A DNA stretch of 64,000 nucleotides from Gordonia sp. OPL2 (lineage in GTDB: Bacteria > Actinomycetota > Actinomycetes > Mycobacteriales > Mycobacteriaceae), in contig NZ_RKME01000003.1 of NCBI RefSeq assembly GCF_003797825.1, positions 207,804 through 271,803 of the forward strand. Direction: 5' to 3'. The position numbers and the translations under genes were made by a program. How positions within the stretch are numbered: position 1 is the first letter of the stretch; each line of letters starts with the position of its first letter. Below are positions 16,906-27,026 of this stretch, in pieces. The notes under the pieces are model-generated. The model was not told the DNA's origin. It was given only the letters and a program-made list of their open reading frames with translations, and made no database searches.

Positions 16906-18054
16906 GTGCGAATCGTGCAGCTCGCGAACTTCTACGGGGCGCGGTCCGGCGGGCTCCGCACCGCCGTCGACCGCTGGGGCGCCGGCTATGTCGCCGCGGG
17001 CCACGAGGTCGTCCTGGTGGTGCCGGGAGCGACCGACCATGCCGAGACGATGCCCAACGGCGTCCACCGGATCGAGGTCGCCGCCGGCCGCCTCCCCTTC
17101 TCCGGTGGGTACCGCGTCGCGCCCGCCCGTCGTGTGGCCGGCATCCTCCGCCACCTGCGTCCCGATGCGCTCGAGGTGTCGGACCGATTGACGCTCCGCC
17201 GCTTCGGTCGGTGGGCGCATCGGCGCGGTATCCGTTCGACGATGGTTTCGCACGAGCGACTCGACCGGCTGCTGTCGATGGCGATGCCGCGACCCATCGC
17301 GCGGGCGATGGCCGACGAGGCGAACCGGCGCACGGCGGTGTCGTTCGACACCGTGGTGTGCACCACGGATTTCGCTGCCGCCGAGTTCGATCGGATCGGT
17401 GCGACGAACGTCGCGCATGCCCCGCTGGGCGTCGATCTCGAGGTCTTCGATCCCCGGCATGCCGACCCCGCCGTCGGTGCGCGGTTCGCCGACGACACGA
17501 CGACGCTGATCACCCACTGCGGACGGCTGTCGCCGGAGAAGCGGGCCGACCGGAGTATCGAGGCGGTCGCCCGACTCCACGCCGATCGCCGGCGGGTCCA
17601 CCTCGTCGTCGCCGGCGACGGCCCCCGCCGACCGGCACTCGAGCGGTCCGCGCAGGGACTGCCGGTCACGTTCCTCGGACACCTCGCCGACCGACAGCAC
17701 GTTGCCGCGCTGCTGGCGACGACCGAGATCTCGTTGGCACCGGGCCCGCACGAGACGTTCTGTCTCTCCGCACTCGAGTCGTTGGCATCCGGAACCCCGG
17801 TCGTGGGGTCGCGGTCGTCCGCGGTCGCAGGGATGGTCGACGCGACATGTGGTGCGCTGGCGGCGAATTCGGGTGCCGCCTTCGCCGATGCGATCGAACA
17901 GGTCTTGGAACTGCCCAGGAGCGAACGCGAGAGGGCCGCACGACGACGGGCCAGTCGTTACCGCTGGCCCGACTCGGTCGAGGCCATGCTGACCGTGCAC
18001 CACGGACTCGACGCGGTCACGAATTCGACGCGGTCAGCCGGCGAGCTCGCGTAG
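16906..18054 (+). CDS. GT4-family glycosyltransferase
   Basis: A 382-residue GT-B fold glycosyltransferase of family GT4. The N-terminal acceptor domain has GARSGGLRTAVDRW with the glycine-rich loop. The C-terminal donor domain has THCGRLSPEKRADRSI near residue 203 and the nucleotide-sugar motif ETFCLSALESLASGTPVVGS near residue 283. It resembles actinobacterial mannosyl/glucosyltransferases for phosphatidylinositol mannosides or glycolipids (PimB/MgtA type). The start is GTG 16906. Its 3' end overlaps the convergent rdgB by 21 bp. The acceptor is unknown. Confidence 0.85.
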   Translation: MRIVQLANFYGARSGGLRTAVDRWGAGYVAAGHEVVLVVPGATDHAETMPNGVHRIEVAAGRLPFSGGYRVAPARRVAGILRHLRPDALEVSDRLTLRRFGRWAHRRGIRSTMVSHERLDRLLSMAMPRPIARAMADEANRRTAVSFDTVVCTTDFAAAEFDRIGATNVAHAPLGVDLEVFDPRHADPAVGARFADDTTTLITHCGRLSPEKRADRSIEAVARLHADRRRVHLVVAGDGPRRPALERSAQGLPVTFLGHLADRQHVAALLATTEISLAPGPHETFCLSALESLASGTPVVGSRSSAVAGMVDATCGALAANSGAAFADAIEQVLELPRSERERAARRRASRYRWPDSVEAMLTVHHGLDAVTNSTRSAGELA

Positions 18055-18648
18055 CGCCGGAACCAACTGGGCCAGCGCCTTACCCCGGTGACTGATCGCA
18101 TCCTTCTCCGGCGCCGACAATTCCGCGGCCGAGCGTCCACCGGCCGAGGCGTCGTCGGGGACGAAGAGCGGGTCATAGCCGAATCCGTTGTCGCCGCGAG
18201 GCGCGCGCACGATGGTCCCGCGCCATTCGCCGCGCACCACGGTCTGGCCGCCCGACGGCAGGACCAGCGCACACGCCGAGACAAAGGCACCGCCCCGGCG
18301 CTCGTCGGGAACGTCACCGATCTGTGCGAGCAAGAGATAGTTGTTGGCCGCGTCGTCGCCGTGTCGTCCGCTCCAGCGGGCCGACAAGACGCCGGGCATC
18401 CCGTTCAGCGCGTCCACAGCGATACCGGAATCGTCTGCCAGACAAGGCAATCCGGTGGCACGAGCACCGGCGACGGCCTTGATGAGTGCATTGTCCTCGA
18501 ACGTCGCGCCGGTCTCCGGCTCCTCCGGATACTCCGGCACGGCGTCGAGTCCGACGACGTCGACGCCGGTGATGCCCGCCGCGTCGAGCACCCGGCGCAG
18601 CTCCGCGAGCTTCTTCGCGTTGCGGCTGGCGACCAGCACCGTCGCCAT
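18034..18648 (-). CDS. rdgB: RdgB/HAM1 non-canonical purine NTP pyrophosphatase
   Basis: A 204-residue HAM1-family enzyme that hydrolyses dITP, XTP and ITP to monophosphates to keep deaminated purines out of nucleic acids. Diagnostic motifs are ASRNAKKLAEL at the N-terminus, TFEDNALIKA near residue 49, LADDSGIAVDAL near 70, GFGYDPLF near 153 and SHRGKAL near 187. The ATG at 18648 overlaps the rph stop by one base (TGATG). The two genes are co-transcribed, as in Rv1340-Rv1341. Confidence 0.96.
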   Translation of the reverse strand: MATVLVASRNAKKLAELRRVLDAAGITGVDVVGLDAVPEYPEEPETGATFEDNALIKAVAGARATGLPCLADDSGIAVDALNGMPGVLSARWSGRHGDDAANNYLLLAQIGDVPDERRGGAFVSACALVLPSGGQTVVRGEWRGTIVRAPRGDNGFGYDPLFVPDDASAGGRSAAELSAPEKDAISHRGKALAQLVPALRELAG

Positions 18649-19403
18649 CAGGCCTGGTTCGGCAAGTCGCCGGGATACGGCGCCGCCAGCACCTCACGCT
18701 GCGCGGCGAAGAGCTTCTCGGTGCCGATCATGGCGACGTCGAGGAGCTTGTCGAGGGTGGCGCGCGGGAACGTCGCGCCCTCGCCCGTGCCCTGCACCTC
18801 GACGAGCGTGCCGGCGTCGGTGGCCACCACATTCATGTCGACCTCGGCCCGCGAGTCCTCCTCGTAGGGGAGATCGAGTCGCACCCGACCGTCGACGACG
18901 CCGACGCTCACGGCGGCGATCATGCACGACAGTGGCTGCGGATCGCTGAGGCGGCCCGCAGCCTTCAGCCACGTCACGGCGTCGGCGAGGGCGACGTACG
19001 CACCGGTGATGGCGGCCGTCCGGGTGCCGCCGTCGGCCTGCAGGACATCGCAGTCGACCGCGACCGTGTTCTCGCCCAGCGCGCCCAGATCGATGCAGGC
19101 CCGCAGCGACCGGCCGACGAGACGGCTGATCTCGTGCGTTCGCCCACCGACCTTGCCCTTCACCGACTCGCGGCGGGATCGCTCGTGCGTCGACGACGGC
19201 AGCATCGCGTATTCGGCGGTCAGCCAGCCGAGCCCGGAACCGCGCCGCCACGGCGGGACGCCCTCGGTCACGCTTGCCGTGCACATCACGCGCGTCCCAC
19301 CGAATTCGACCAGCACCGAGCCGGCCGGATGACTCGTGAACCCTCGGGTGAAGGTGATCGGTCGGAGTTCGTCGTCGGCCCTGCCGTCAGCTCGTGTCGT
19401 CAC
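18648..19403 (-). CDS. rph: RNase PH
   Basis: A 251-residue phosphorolytic 3'-5' exoribonuclease that trims tRNA 3' ends. Family hallmarks are [17 protein letters not shown] near residue 20, [16 protein letters not shown] near 65, [10 protein letters not shown] near 97 and [19 protein letters not shown] near 118, the last including the phosphate-site region. The start is GTG 19403. It is the first gene of the rph-rdgB pair and follows the Rv1339-like gene with a 45-bp gap. Confidence 0.96.
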   Translation of the reverse strand: MTTRADGRADDELRPITFTRGFTSHPAGSVLVEFGGTRVMCTASVTEGVPPWRRGSGLGWLTAEYAMLPSSTHERSRRESVKGKVGGRTHEISRLVGRSLRACIDLGALGENTVAVDCDVLQADGGTRTAAITGAYVALADAVTWLKAAGRLSDPQPLSCMIAAVSVGVVDGRVRLDLPYEEDSRAEVDMNVVATDAGTLVEVQGTGEGATFPRATLDKLLDVAMIGTEKLFAAQREVLAAPYPGDLPNQA

Positions 19404-19448
19404 GGCCCCAACTCTAACGATCGCCGCCGACGGCCGATCGGGTCGGTC

Positions 19449-20216
19449 TCACGGCACGAGGTCGAAGACCTGACCGGGCCGGACGAGGTCGACCGGACCG
19501 GCGAAGGTGGACCGCGCCTCGGCGAGGATCGTCTCGGCATCGAACCACGGCGCGAGGTGGGTGAGCGCGAGGGACCGCACACCGGCCTTCGTCGCGATCT
19601 GCCCGGCCTCGTATCCCGACAGATGCAGGTTCGGGGGCCGCTCGTCGGGCGCGTGCGTCCAGGTCGCCTCGCACAGGAAGATGTCGGCGCCGTCGGCGAC
19701 ATCGACGACCTCGTCGCACATCGCGGTGTCACCGCTGTAGGCGATGACCTGTCCTCCGGGCCCGGTGATGCGGAGGCCGTACGTCTCCGGCGGGTGATTG
19801 ACCCGATAGGGGGTGATCGACATCCCGGCGATGGCGACCTCCACCCCGTCCTTCCACTCCTGGCAGTCGAACGTGTCGGAGATGTCGTCGACGTCTCCGG
19901 GGATCTCGGCAGAGGCGGCGCCGATCCGCAGCGCGGTCCCGGGTGGGCCGTAGAGACGCGCACGATCGGTGGCCGGTCGCGGCGCATAGCGGCGCCAGAC
20001 CAGCATGGCGGGTATGTCCAGGCAGTGATCGGCATGCAGATGTGACAGCACCACGTCGACGTCGACGGGATCCACCTCACGCTGCAGTTCGGACAGGACG
20101 CCCGGACCGCAGTCGATCAGCACGGGTCTCTCACCCTCGACGGACAGCAGGTACCCGGAGCAGGCAGCGTCCGGTCCACCCACACTTCCGGCACATCCGA
20201 GGACGGAGAGACGCAT
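19449..20216 (-). CDS. MBL-fold cyclic-nucleotide phosphodiesterase (Rv1339-like)
   Basis: A 255-residue metallo-beta-lactamase-fold hydrolase. The metal motif HLHADHCLD lies near residue 59, a second ligand aspartate is in AYSGDTAMCDE near 158, and the late ligand is in LTHLAPWFDAE near 220. Gene order (murI, this gene, rph, rdgB) matches M. tuberculosis Rv1338-Rv1341, where Rv1339 has been described as an atypical class II cAMP phosphodiesterase. An RNase Z-type role is the alternative by fold. ATG 20216 is preferred over an upstream in-frame ATG because the protein then begins directly with the first beta strand. Confidence 0.87.
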   Translation of the reverse strand: MRLSVLGCAGSVGGPDAACSGYLLSVEGERPVLIDCGPGVLSELQREVDPVDVDVVLSHLHADHCLDIPAMLVWRRYAPRPATDRARLYGPPGTALRIGAASAEIPGDVDDISDTFDCQEWKDGVEVAIAGMSITPYRVNHPPETYGLRITGPGGQVIAYSGDTAMCDEVVDVADGADIFLCEATWTHAPDERPPNLHLSGYEAGQIATKAGVRSLALTHLAPWFDAETILAEARSTFAGPVDLVRPGQVFDLVP

Positions 20217-20291
20217 AGGCCCTACTGTGCCATGCCCGCCTGAGGACGAGTCCGCATGTAGGTCACAACTGTCCAACGATGGTTGCGACGC

Positions 20292-21092
20292 TCAGAGGTG
20301 TTGGACCTGACCGATCGCCGGGCCCAGGAATCGGGTCGACAGACGCGCGAAGAACTCGGGATCCCCGGTGGAACGGAACTCGCGGACTGCCGCGCGGTCG
20401 GAGTGCGGGTGCAGGAGATCGAGTTGGGTCAGTACCCGGAACAGGTCCTTGGCGGTCTCGTCGGCGCTGGACACCAGGGTCACCTCGTCGCCCATCGCGA
20501 GCTGGATCACGCCGGACAACAACGGGTAGTGCGTGCACCCCAGCACCACCGTGTCGACGTCGGCCTCCTGCAGCGGTTCGAGGTATCCCTGTGCGAGCCC
20601 GAGGATCTGGCGACCGCTGGTCATGCCGCGTTCGACGAAGTCGACGAAGCGTGGGCATGCGACGGCGGTGATCTCGGCGTCGCGGGCGGCTGCGAACGAA
20701 TCCTGATATGCCCGTGAGGCGATCGTGGCCTGCGTGCCGATCACGCCGATGCGGTTGGTCTTCGTGGCGACCACCGCGCGACGCACCGCCGGCAGGATGA
20801 CCTCGACGACCGGGATGGGCGCATAGCGTTCACGAGCGTCGCGCAGACACGCGGCCGACGCTGTGTTGCACGCGATGACGATCGCTTTCACACCGCGGTC
20901 GGCGAGGTCGTCGCCGATGGCGAGGGCGTGTCGTCGGATGTCCGGGATCGCCAGCGGGCCATAGGGACCGTTCGCGGTGTCGCCGATGTAGACGATGTCC
21001 TCGTCGGGCAGGAGGTCGATGATCGCGCGCGCCACCGTCAATCCGCCCACACCCGAATCGAAGATGCCGATGGGCGCAGTCTGCTCGGCTAT
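20292..21092 (-). CDS. murI: Glutamate racemase with apparent ATA start
   Basis: MurI converts L- to D-glutamate for peptidoglycan. Both catalytic cysteines are present, in VIACNTASA and [10 protein letters not shown], and the acidic motif FDSGVGG is encoded. The oddity is the start. Upstream of FDSGVGG the frame contains no ATG, GTG or TTG before an in-frame TAA at 21129-21131. The first usable GTG (21050) lies inside FDSGVGG and would remove the active-site Asp-Ser. The frame does offer ATA at 21092, overlapping the rhomboid stop as ATAG and preceded by GGGGGTGCGG. I annotate this ATA (266 residues), in the position where ATGA overlaps normally occur. Confidence 0.85.
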   Translation of the reverse strand: MAEQTAPIGIFDSGVGGLTVARAIIDLLPDEDIVYIGDTANGPYGPLAIPDIRRHALAIGDDLADRGVKAIVIACNTASAACLRDARERYAPIPVVEVILPAVRRAVVATKTNRIGVIGTQATIASRAYQDSFAAARDAEITAVACPRFVDFVERGMTSGRQILGLAQGYLEPLQEADVDTVVLGCTHYPLLSGVIQLAMGDEVTLVSSADETAKDLFRVLTQLDLLHPHSDRAAVREFRSTGDPEFFARLSTRFLGPAIGQVQHL

Positions 21093-21736
21093 GACCGCAC
21101 CCCCGGGTACGGCTGCGGGGTCCCGGCTTTACGAGCCCGGCGACGGTCACGGTCGGCGAGGTACCAGGCGGCCAGGACACCGCCGATCGCGCCGAACAGG
21201 TGCCCCTGCCAGGACACGCCGGAGTCGGTGGGCAGCACACCCCACAGCACCGAACCGTAGATCAGGAACAGCACGACACCGCCGAGGATCTGCCAGACGT
21301 CGCGGTTGAACAGTCCGCGGATCAGCAGGTAGGTGAGCCAGCCGAAGATGATGCCGGACGCACCGACGGTGACGCTGTACGGCGGCGCGAACAGCCACAC
21401 GCCGAGCCCCGAGACGACCCACACGATCGCCGTCACGATGATGAACCGCTTCGACATGAGCAGCAGGAATCCGAGCACCAGTCCCGGTATGAGGTTGGCG
21501 AACAGGTGTTGCCAGTCGGCGTGCAGGAACGGCGCCCACAGGATCCCGTCGAGGCCGTCGACCTGCCGCGGTTCGATGCCCGCGTCGTCGAGCCGGTAGT
21601 TCGTCGCGGCGTCGATGCCCTCGATGACGAACAGCAGAGCGGCGATCGCGGCCATGATGAGCGCCGATCGCTGCCAGAGCGGCCGCGGACCCTTCGGTGC
21701 GGTGCCCGATCCCGGGGGCGTCGGGTTCACGGTCAT
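21089..21736 (-). CDS. Rhomboid-family intramembrane serine protease (Rv1337-like)
   Basis: A 215-residue, six-helix membrane protein. The catalytic serine is in VGASGIIFG at about S127 and the histidine in [11 protein letters not shown] at about H179. HLFANL near residue 77 supplies the conserved oxyanion-side motif. It cleaves substrates inside the membrane; natural targets are unknown. Gene order with murI downstream and cysM upstream is that of Rv1336-Rv1338. Its TAG stop is shared with the proposed murI ATA start. Confidence 0.9.
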   Translation of the reverse strand: MTVNPTPPGSGTAPKGPRPLWQRSALIMAAIAALLFVIEGIDAATNYRLDDAGIEPRQVDGLDGILWAPFLHADWQHLFANLIPGLVLGFLLLMSKRFIIVTAIVWVVSGLGVWLFAPPYSVTVGASGIIFGWLTYLLIRGLFNRDVWQILGGVVLFLIYGSVLWGVLPTDSGVSWQGHLFGAIGGVLAAWYLADRDRRRARKAGTPQPYPGVRS

Positions 21737-21753
21737 CGGTTTTCCTGTCGGTG

Positions 21754-21801
21754 GGTGTCGATAGGCGTCGGGCTCGCCGACTCGCTCGTCGCTGATCGAC
21801 C
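21754..21801 (-). repeat. Dispersed intergenic element, reverse copy
   Basis: This 48-bp stretch is the reverse complement of the element at 4462-4510 with a few mismatches. It begins GGTGTCGATAGGCGTCGGGC and ends CTGATCGACC, with both conserved ends and the core GTCGGGCTCGC retained. It sits directly downstream of cysM, so both loci place the element at a gene's 3' side. Confidence 0.82.
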
Positions 21802-21809
21802 GGCGGACC

Positions 21810-22787
<978 letters not shown>

Positions 22788-23075
22788 CTAGCCTCCTGCG
22801 ACGGCGGGCAGGATCGTGACGTCGTCGCCGTCGTCGACGGAGGTGTCGAGTCCACCGGAGAAGCGGACGTCCTCGTCGTTGACGTAGATGTTGACGAACC
22901 GGTGGAGCTTGACGGCGCCATCCGGATCAGCGGCGACCAGGCGCTCCTTGATGCCCGGATTGGCCGCCTCGAGGCTGTCGATGATCTCCGACAACGTGGC
23001 GCCGCTGGCCTCGACGCGCTTCTCGCCCCCGGTGTGGGTACGCAGGATGGTCGGGATGGACACGGTTACCGCCAT
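22788..23075 (-). CDS. cysO: CysO sulfur-carrier protein
   Basis: A 95-residue ubiquitin-like (MoaD/ThiS) protein ending in Gly-Gly (PAVAGG), the site thiocarboxylated to carry sulfide. The N-terminal VTVSIPTILRTHTGG and the central NIYVNDEDVR fit the CysO subfamily. It donates sulfur to CysM to build cysteine, after which Mec releases the amino acid. It is encoded between mec and cysM with gaps of five and six bases. Confidence 0.95.
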   Translation of the reverse strand: MAVTVSIPTILRTHTGGEKRVEASGATLSEIIDSLEAANPGIKERLVAADPDGAVKLHRFVNIYVNDEDVRFSGGLDTSVDDGDDVTILPAVAGG

Positions 23076-23080
23076 GGTGG

Positions 23081-23524
23081 TCAGCTCCTGATCTCGATGG
23101 GTTCTTCGGTCACCACGCCATCGACGATGCGATAGCTGCGGATCTCGGCGTGGTCGGCGTCACGGGTGGACACCAGGACGTAGTGGGCGTTCGGTTCACT
23201 CGCGTAGGAGACGTCGGTGCGGCTGGGGTAGGCCTCGGTCGCGGTGTGGGAGTGGTAGATCACCACCGGTTCCTCGTCGAGGCGGTCCATCTCCCGCCAC
23301 ACCTTGAGCTGCTCGGTCGAGTCGAAGCGATAGAAGGTGGGTGAACGCTCGGCGTTGATCATCGCGATGAAGCGCTCCGGGACGTCGGAACCCTCCGCCC
23401 CCGCGATGATCCCGCAGGCCTCGTCCGGATGGTCGGCGCGTGCGTGCGCCACCATCGCGTCCACCAGCTCCTCGCTGATCGTCAGCACTCCCACTCCTCC
23501 TCCGACATCAACTGCCTCTGACAT
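23081..23524 (-). CDS. mec: Mec, CysO-cysteine JAMM peptidase
   Basis: A 147-residue zinc metallopeptidase of the JAB1/MPN+ type. The JAMM motif is complete: E35 in DEACGIIAG, then H91 and H93 in YHSHTATEAYPS, and D104. Its role is to cut cysteine from the C-terminus of CysO-Cys and regenerate free CysO. The first 10 residues are weakly supported; a later GTG could be used. It is tightly linked to cysO and cysM. Confidence 0.93.
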   Translation of the reverse strand: MSEAVDVGGGVGVLTISEELVDAMVAHARADHPDEACGIIAGAEGSDVPERFIAMINAERSPTFYRFDSTEQLKVWREMDRLDEEPVVIYHSHTATEAYPSRTDVSYASEPNAHYVLVSTRDADHAEIRSYRIVDGVVTEEPIEIRS

Positions 23525-23554
23525 CAGCTGTGAGCAACGTCGACGTCGGCGCCG

Positions 23555-24664
23555 CTATTCCGCCGGCCCACGGTATCCGCGCCACGCCGACGGCACGATG
23601 TCGGCATACGTCGGGACTCCTGCGACCGGTGTCGCGGCGAGAACCGCCCCGACGATCGCGCGTTGCACCACGACCGCGGCGACGCGGGAGACCTCCGCGA
23701 GCAAGGCGACGTCGGGGTTCATCCCGCCCGGCACCGGCGGCTGCTCGGGACGGGTCGTGCGGGTGGACACCGCGAAGACGGTGTCGCCGTCGAGCGGCGA
23801 ATGGGCGGGGTCGATGGCTCGGGCGAGGCCGTCGTGGCCGGCCATCGCGACCCGGCGTGTGGACGCCGCGTCGAGGACGGCATCGGTGGCCACGACGCCG
23901 ATCGTGGTGTTGAGGACGGTCTGTTTCGCGGTCAGCTCCGCGTACCGTGCCACCTCGTCGGCGGCGGGCACACCCAGCCCGAAGTGGTCGATGTCCGATG
24001 ACGTTGCACCCCAAGGCAATCCGGTCGACGGATCGATCACCGAGCCCACCGGGTTCGCGACCATCAGAGCACCCACCGTGACACCGGCGGCCGGGCCGTC
24101 GGTCAGCGTGACCGACGCGGTCCCGACGCCCCCCTTGACGGCGCCTGCGCGTGCCCCCGCACCCGCGCCGACACTGCCGACCTCGACGTCGGCGGTCACC
24201 GCCGCCAACGCCGCGCGGCCGAACCCGGCATCGGGCCGGTGATCCCACGCACCCACCGGCAGATCGAAGATGACCGCACCCGGCACGATCGGCACCACGT
24301 GACCGCGATCATCCATCGGCAGCCCGATGCCCCCGGCCTCCAGTCCGAGCATCACGCCGTCGGCGGCCGCGAGACCGTAGGCGCTTCCGCCGGAGAGGAC
24401 GATCGCGTGGGCGGTCTGCACGGTGTTCACCGGGTCGAGGAGATCGGTCTCGCGGGTACCCGGGCCGCCGCCGCGGACATCGACCGCACAGACCGCATCC
24501 GGCGCGTCGATCCGCACCACGGTGGTCCCGGTGGCCCAGCCGCGACCCGGCTGCGTCCCGTCCGGTGAGGCCACCACGGCGTCGTCGTCGATGCGTTCGT
24601 GATGGCCGACCAGGATGCCGGCGACGTCGGTGATCCGGTCTCCCGGACTCGCGATCCTCCCCAT
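23555..24664 (-). CDS. P1-family N-terminal-nucleophile peptidase (Rv1333-like)
   Basis: A 369-residue member of the DmpA/NylC P1 family, enzymes that self-cleave before a nucleophilic Thr/Ser and then hydrolyse amides or N-terminal peptides. The probable autocleavage site is Asn252-Thr253 in TVLNTTIGVVATDA, matching the NylC-type N|TT pattern. SGGSAYGLAAADGV near residue 91 and the glycine-rich GSVGAGAGARAG near 163 are other family marks. ATG 24664 overlaps the stop of the DUF2017 gene (TGATG). The position matches Rv1333. The physiological substrate is unknown. Confidence 0.88.
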   Translation of the reverse strand: MGRIASPGDRITDVAGILVGHHERIDDDAVVASPDGTQPGRGWATGTTVVRIDAPDAVCAVDVRGGGPGTRETDLLDPVNTVQTAHAIVLSGGSAYGLAAADGVMLGLEAGGIGLPMDDRGHVVPIVPGAVIFDLPVGAWDHRPDAGFGRAALAAVTADVEVGSVGAGAGARAGAVKGGVGTASVTLTDGPAAGVTVGALMVANPVGSVIDPSTGLPWGATSSDIDHFGLGVPAADEVARYAELTAKQTVLNTTIGVVATDAVLDAASTRRVAMAGHDGLARAIDPAHSPLDGDTVFAVSTRTTRPEQPPVPGGMNPDVALLAEVSRVAAVVVQRAIVGAVLAATPVAGVPTYADIVPSAWRGYRGPAE

Positions 24665-25239
24665 CACATCAATGATTCGACGAGCAGTTCCTGCATGACC
24701 GTCAGCCAGTGGTAGACGTCCAGATGGGCGGCATGCGGATGGTCGGGCGGCAGCGAGTCGGGCGTGTCCTCGGAGATTCCGAGCATCGCCCCGAGTGCGA
24801 GCCGGACGTCGTTGAGCGCCGTCAGCCACTCCATCGCCTGCGCCTCGGTGAGCGCGAGGTCGCCGCCCCCGTCGGGAAGGGTGTCGAGAACCACCTGCGC
24901 AGCCGACATCTTGGCGTCGATGATGTGCGGTTCGTGCATGCTGCGCAATGCGCCGTTGATGTCACCGTTGACGACGTCGGTGGTGAGCTCATGGTCCTGA
25001 TCCGGACGATGGAAGTCCGGCAGCAGTCGGCCCAGGGTGACATCGGTCGGCGCGGCGGTGTGGCCGGTCGTGATCCCGGTGACCGCGGACAGTTCGTCGC
25101 GTGGCGCCGACGCCTCCCGTTCGGTGAGCAACTCCCGCATCGAGGTGACCATCGAGGCGAGCAGTTCGGCCTCGTGCACATCGAGATGCGAGCAGATGCG
25201 CGTCGCGGCGCCACGGCCCTTGCGTTTCCAGGTACGCAC
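24664..25239 (-). CDS. DUF2017 protein (Rv1332-like)
   Basis: A 191-residue DUF2017 protein, mostly helical by composition. The N-terminus, WKRKGRGAATRICSHLDVHEAELL, is basic then amphipathic. The C-terminal motif HLDVYHWLTVMQELLVESL is conserved in the family. It is always found beside clpS in Actinobacteria, hinting at a role in N-end-rule proteolysis, although no reaction is known. The start is GTG 25239, 20 bp after the clpS stop. Confidence 0.85.
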   Translation of the reverse strand: MRTWKRKGRGAATRICSHLDVHEAELLASMVTSMRELLTEREASAPRDELSAVTGITTGHTAAPTDVTLGRLLPDFHRPDQDHELTTDVVNGDINGALRSMHEPHIIDAKMSAAQVVLDTLPDGGGDLALTEAQAMEWLTALNDVRLALGAMLGISEDTPDSLPPDHPHAAHLDVYHWLTVMQELLVESLM

Positions 25240-25259
25240 GGTGGTGTCAGATTCTCCGA

Positions 25260-25694
25260 TCAGGTGTCCCGTTGCATGGTGGCCCAGAGTCCGGCGGCAT
25301 GGAGCTTGCGCACGTCCGATTCGACCTTGTCACGGTCCCCGGCCGAGACGACGGCCTTGCCCTCGGTGTGCACCTGCATCATGAGTTGATTCGCGCGCGA
25401 CTCCGAGTAGCCGAACACCTTCTGGAACACGAACGTCACGTAGCGCATCAGGTTCACGGGATCGTCCCAGACGATGGTCACCCAGGGGCGGTCGAGTGCG
25501 GTCGCACCCTCTGCCACGCCGGGTTCGGCGACCGCGGTGCCACGGGGCCCCGGAGCGTCGGTCTGCTCGCCGCGGACAGTCGCGTCGATCCGCAGCCTGT
25601 GGATTCTCGGGTCGCACCGCTCCCTGTGGATTGTCCCGTCGCTCCGTTCGCCCGGGAAGGTAGCCTCGTGCGCACGAGTTACGTCAGGCGCCAT
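25260..25694 (-). CDS. clpS: ClpS, ClpC/ClpP adaptor
   Basis: The C-terminal 80 residues are a clear Clp[21 protein letters not shown], the N-degron pocket segment, then [17 protein letters not shown] and AAGLWATM. ClpS delivers N-degron substrates to ClpC-ClpP. The frame extends upstream through about 60 low-complexity residues to ATG 25694, which would make a 144-residue protein, longer than typical ClpS of about 100. That ATG has no ribosome site and lies 20 bases from the divergent pncB start. A GTG at 25517 would give 85 residues, slightly short. The extension contains a 27-bp tandem repeat. The start is therefore uncertain. Confidence 0.88.
   Translation of the reverse strand: MAPDVTRAHEATFPGERSDGTIHRERCDPRIHRLRIDATVRGEQTDAPGPRGTAVAEPGVAEGATALDRPWVTIVWDDPVNLMRYVTFVFQKVFGYSESRANQLMMQVHTEGKAVVSAGDRDKVESDVRKLHAAGLWATMQRDT
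25597..25650. repeat. 27-bp tandem repeat in the 5' part of clpS
   Basis: Two imperfect 27-bp units begin with CTGTGGATT at 25597 and 25624. Both continue with a C/G-rich half ending in a CCGCTCC or CCGTTCG type sequence. In the clpS frame they encode two nine-residue units containing IHR. Because the true clpS start is unsure, they may instead lie in the divergent pncB/clpS promoter region. Confidence 0.6.
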
Positions 25695-25714
25695 ACGACC
25701 AAGGGTAAGCGATT

Positions 25715-27019
25715 GTGACCATCGACAACACCGCGCTGCTGACCGATCAGTACGAACTGACCATGGTCTCGGCAGCATTGCGGCATCCGGTTGCGCACCG
25801 ACCGTGCGTCTTCGAGGTGTTCGCCCGCAGGCTGCCCGACGGGCGGCGCTACGGCGTCGTGGCGGGCACCGGGCGCGTGCTCGACGAGCTGGCCGACTTC
25901 CGGTTCGGCGACGCGGAACTCGAGGTCGTGAGCCGCTTCCTCGACGACGACACGGTGAACTGGCTGCGGGAGTACCGGTTCTCCGGCGACATCGACGGCT
26001 ACCGAGAGGGCGAGCTGTATTTCCCCGGCTCGCCGATCCTCACCGTGCGCGCCAGTTTCGCCGAGGGCGTGCTCCTCGAGACCCTGATCCTCTCGATCCT
26101 CAACCACGACAGCGCGATCGCGTCCGCGGCCGCCCGGATGGTGAGCGCGGCCGGGTCGCGCCCGATCATCGAGATGGGATCGCGCCGGACCCATGAACGC
26201 GCAGCGGTCTCGAGCGCTCGCGCCGCCTATCTGGCGGGAGTGGCCGCGACCTCCAACCTGGAAGCCGCGCGGACCTACGGCGTACCCAGTGCGGGCACGG
26301 CCGCGCATGCGTTCACCCTCGGGTTCACCGGTCCCGACGGCCCCGACGAGAAGGCCGCGTTCGCAGCGCAGATCGAGGCGCTCGGCGTCGGGACCACCCT
26401 GCTCGTGGACACCTACGACATCACCCAGGGTGTTCGCAACGCGATCGAGGTCGCCGGCACCGACCTCGGGGGTGTGCGTATCGATTCCGGCGATCTCGGT
26501 GTCCTTGCCCGCAAGGTGCGCGATCAGCTCGACGATCTGGGCGCGACATCCACCAGCATCGTCGTGTCCGGCGACCTCGACGAATACGCGATCGCCTCGC
26601 TGCGTGCCGAACCCGTCGACACCTACGGCGTGGGGACATCACTGGTCACCGGCAGCGGAGCTCCCACCGCGGGCATGGTCTACAAGCTGGTGGAGGTCGA
26701 CGGACGACCGGTCGCCAAACGCGCCAGCCACAAGGAATCCCGCGGCGGCGCGAAGACCGCGGTCCGGTCCGCACGCGCATCGGGAACGATCGTCGAGGAG
26801 ATTGTCCACCGCGCCGCCGACGACACGCCCGCGGTCGACGGCCTGAACGTACGGCCGCTGCAGATCCCCCTCGTCCGTGACGGTTCTCCGGTCGATGGTC
26901 TCCCCTCCCTCGCCGACGGCCGAAGCCACCTCGCCGACGCGCTGGTGAGCCTCCCGTGGGAGGGTCTCGGCCTGTCGCACGGCGATCCCGCAGTCCCCAC
27001 CCGATTCGTCCTCGGATAG
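25715..27019 (+). CDS. pncB: Nicotinate phosphoribosyltransferase
   Basis: A 434-residue PncB-family enzyme joining nicotinate and PRPP to give nicotinate mononucleotide in NAD salvage. Visible signatures include [10 protein letters not shown] at the N-terminus, [21 protein letters not shown] near residue 36, [11 protein letters not shown] near 150, and the phosphate-binding [16 protein letters not shown] near 249. VSGDLDEY and [10 protein letters not shown] follow. The start is GTG 25715. The order pncB-pncA-dinG is compact: seven bases to pncA, then an ATGA overlap into dinG. It matches Rv1330c (pncB1) by position. Confidence 0.95.
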   Translation: MTIDNTALLTDQYELTMVSAALRHPVAHRPCVFEVFARRLPDGRRYGVVAGTGRVLDELADFRFGDAELEVVSRFLDDDTVNWLREYRFSGDIDGYREGELYFPGSPILTVRASFAEGVLLETLILSILNHDSAIASAAARMVSAAGSRPIIEMGSRRTHERAAVSSARAAYLAGVAATSNLEAARTYGVPSAGTAAHAFTLGFTGPDGPDEKAAFAAQIEALGVGTTLLVDTYDITQGVRNAIEVAGTDLGGVRIDSGDLGVLARKVRDQLDDLGATSTSIVVSGDLDEYAIASLRAEPVDTYGVGTSLVTGSGAPTAGMVYKLVEVDGRPVAKRASHKESRGGAKTAVRSARASGTIVEEIVHRAADDTPAVDGLNVRPLQIPLVRDGSPVDGLPSLADGRSHLADALVSLPWEGLGLSHGDPAVPTRFVLG

Positions 27020-27026
27020 GCAGCAG

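Noticed and set aside
20292..21050. murI starting at GTG 21050
   Set aside because: This start removes the FDS part of the FDSGVGG active-site motif and would leave an inactive racemase.
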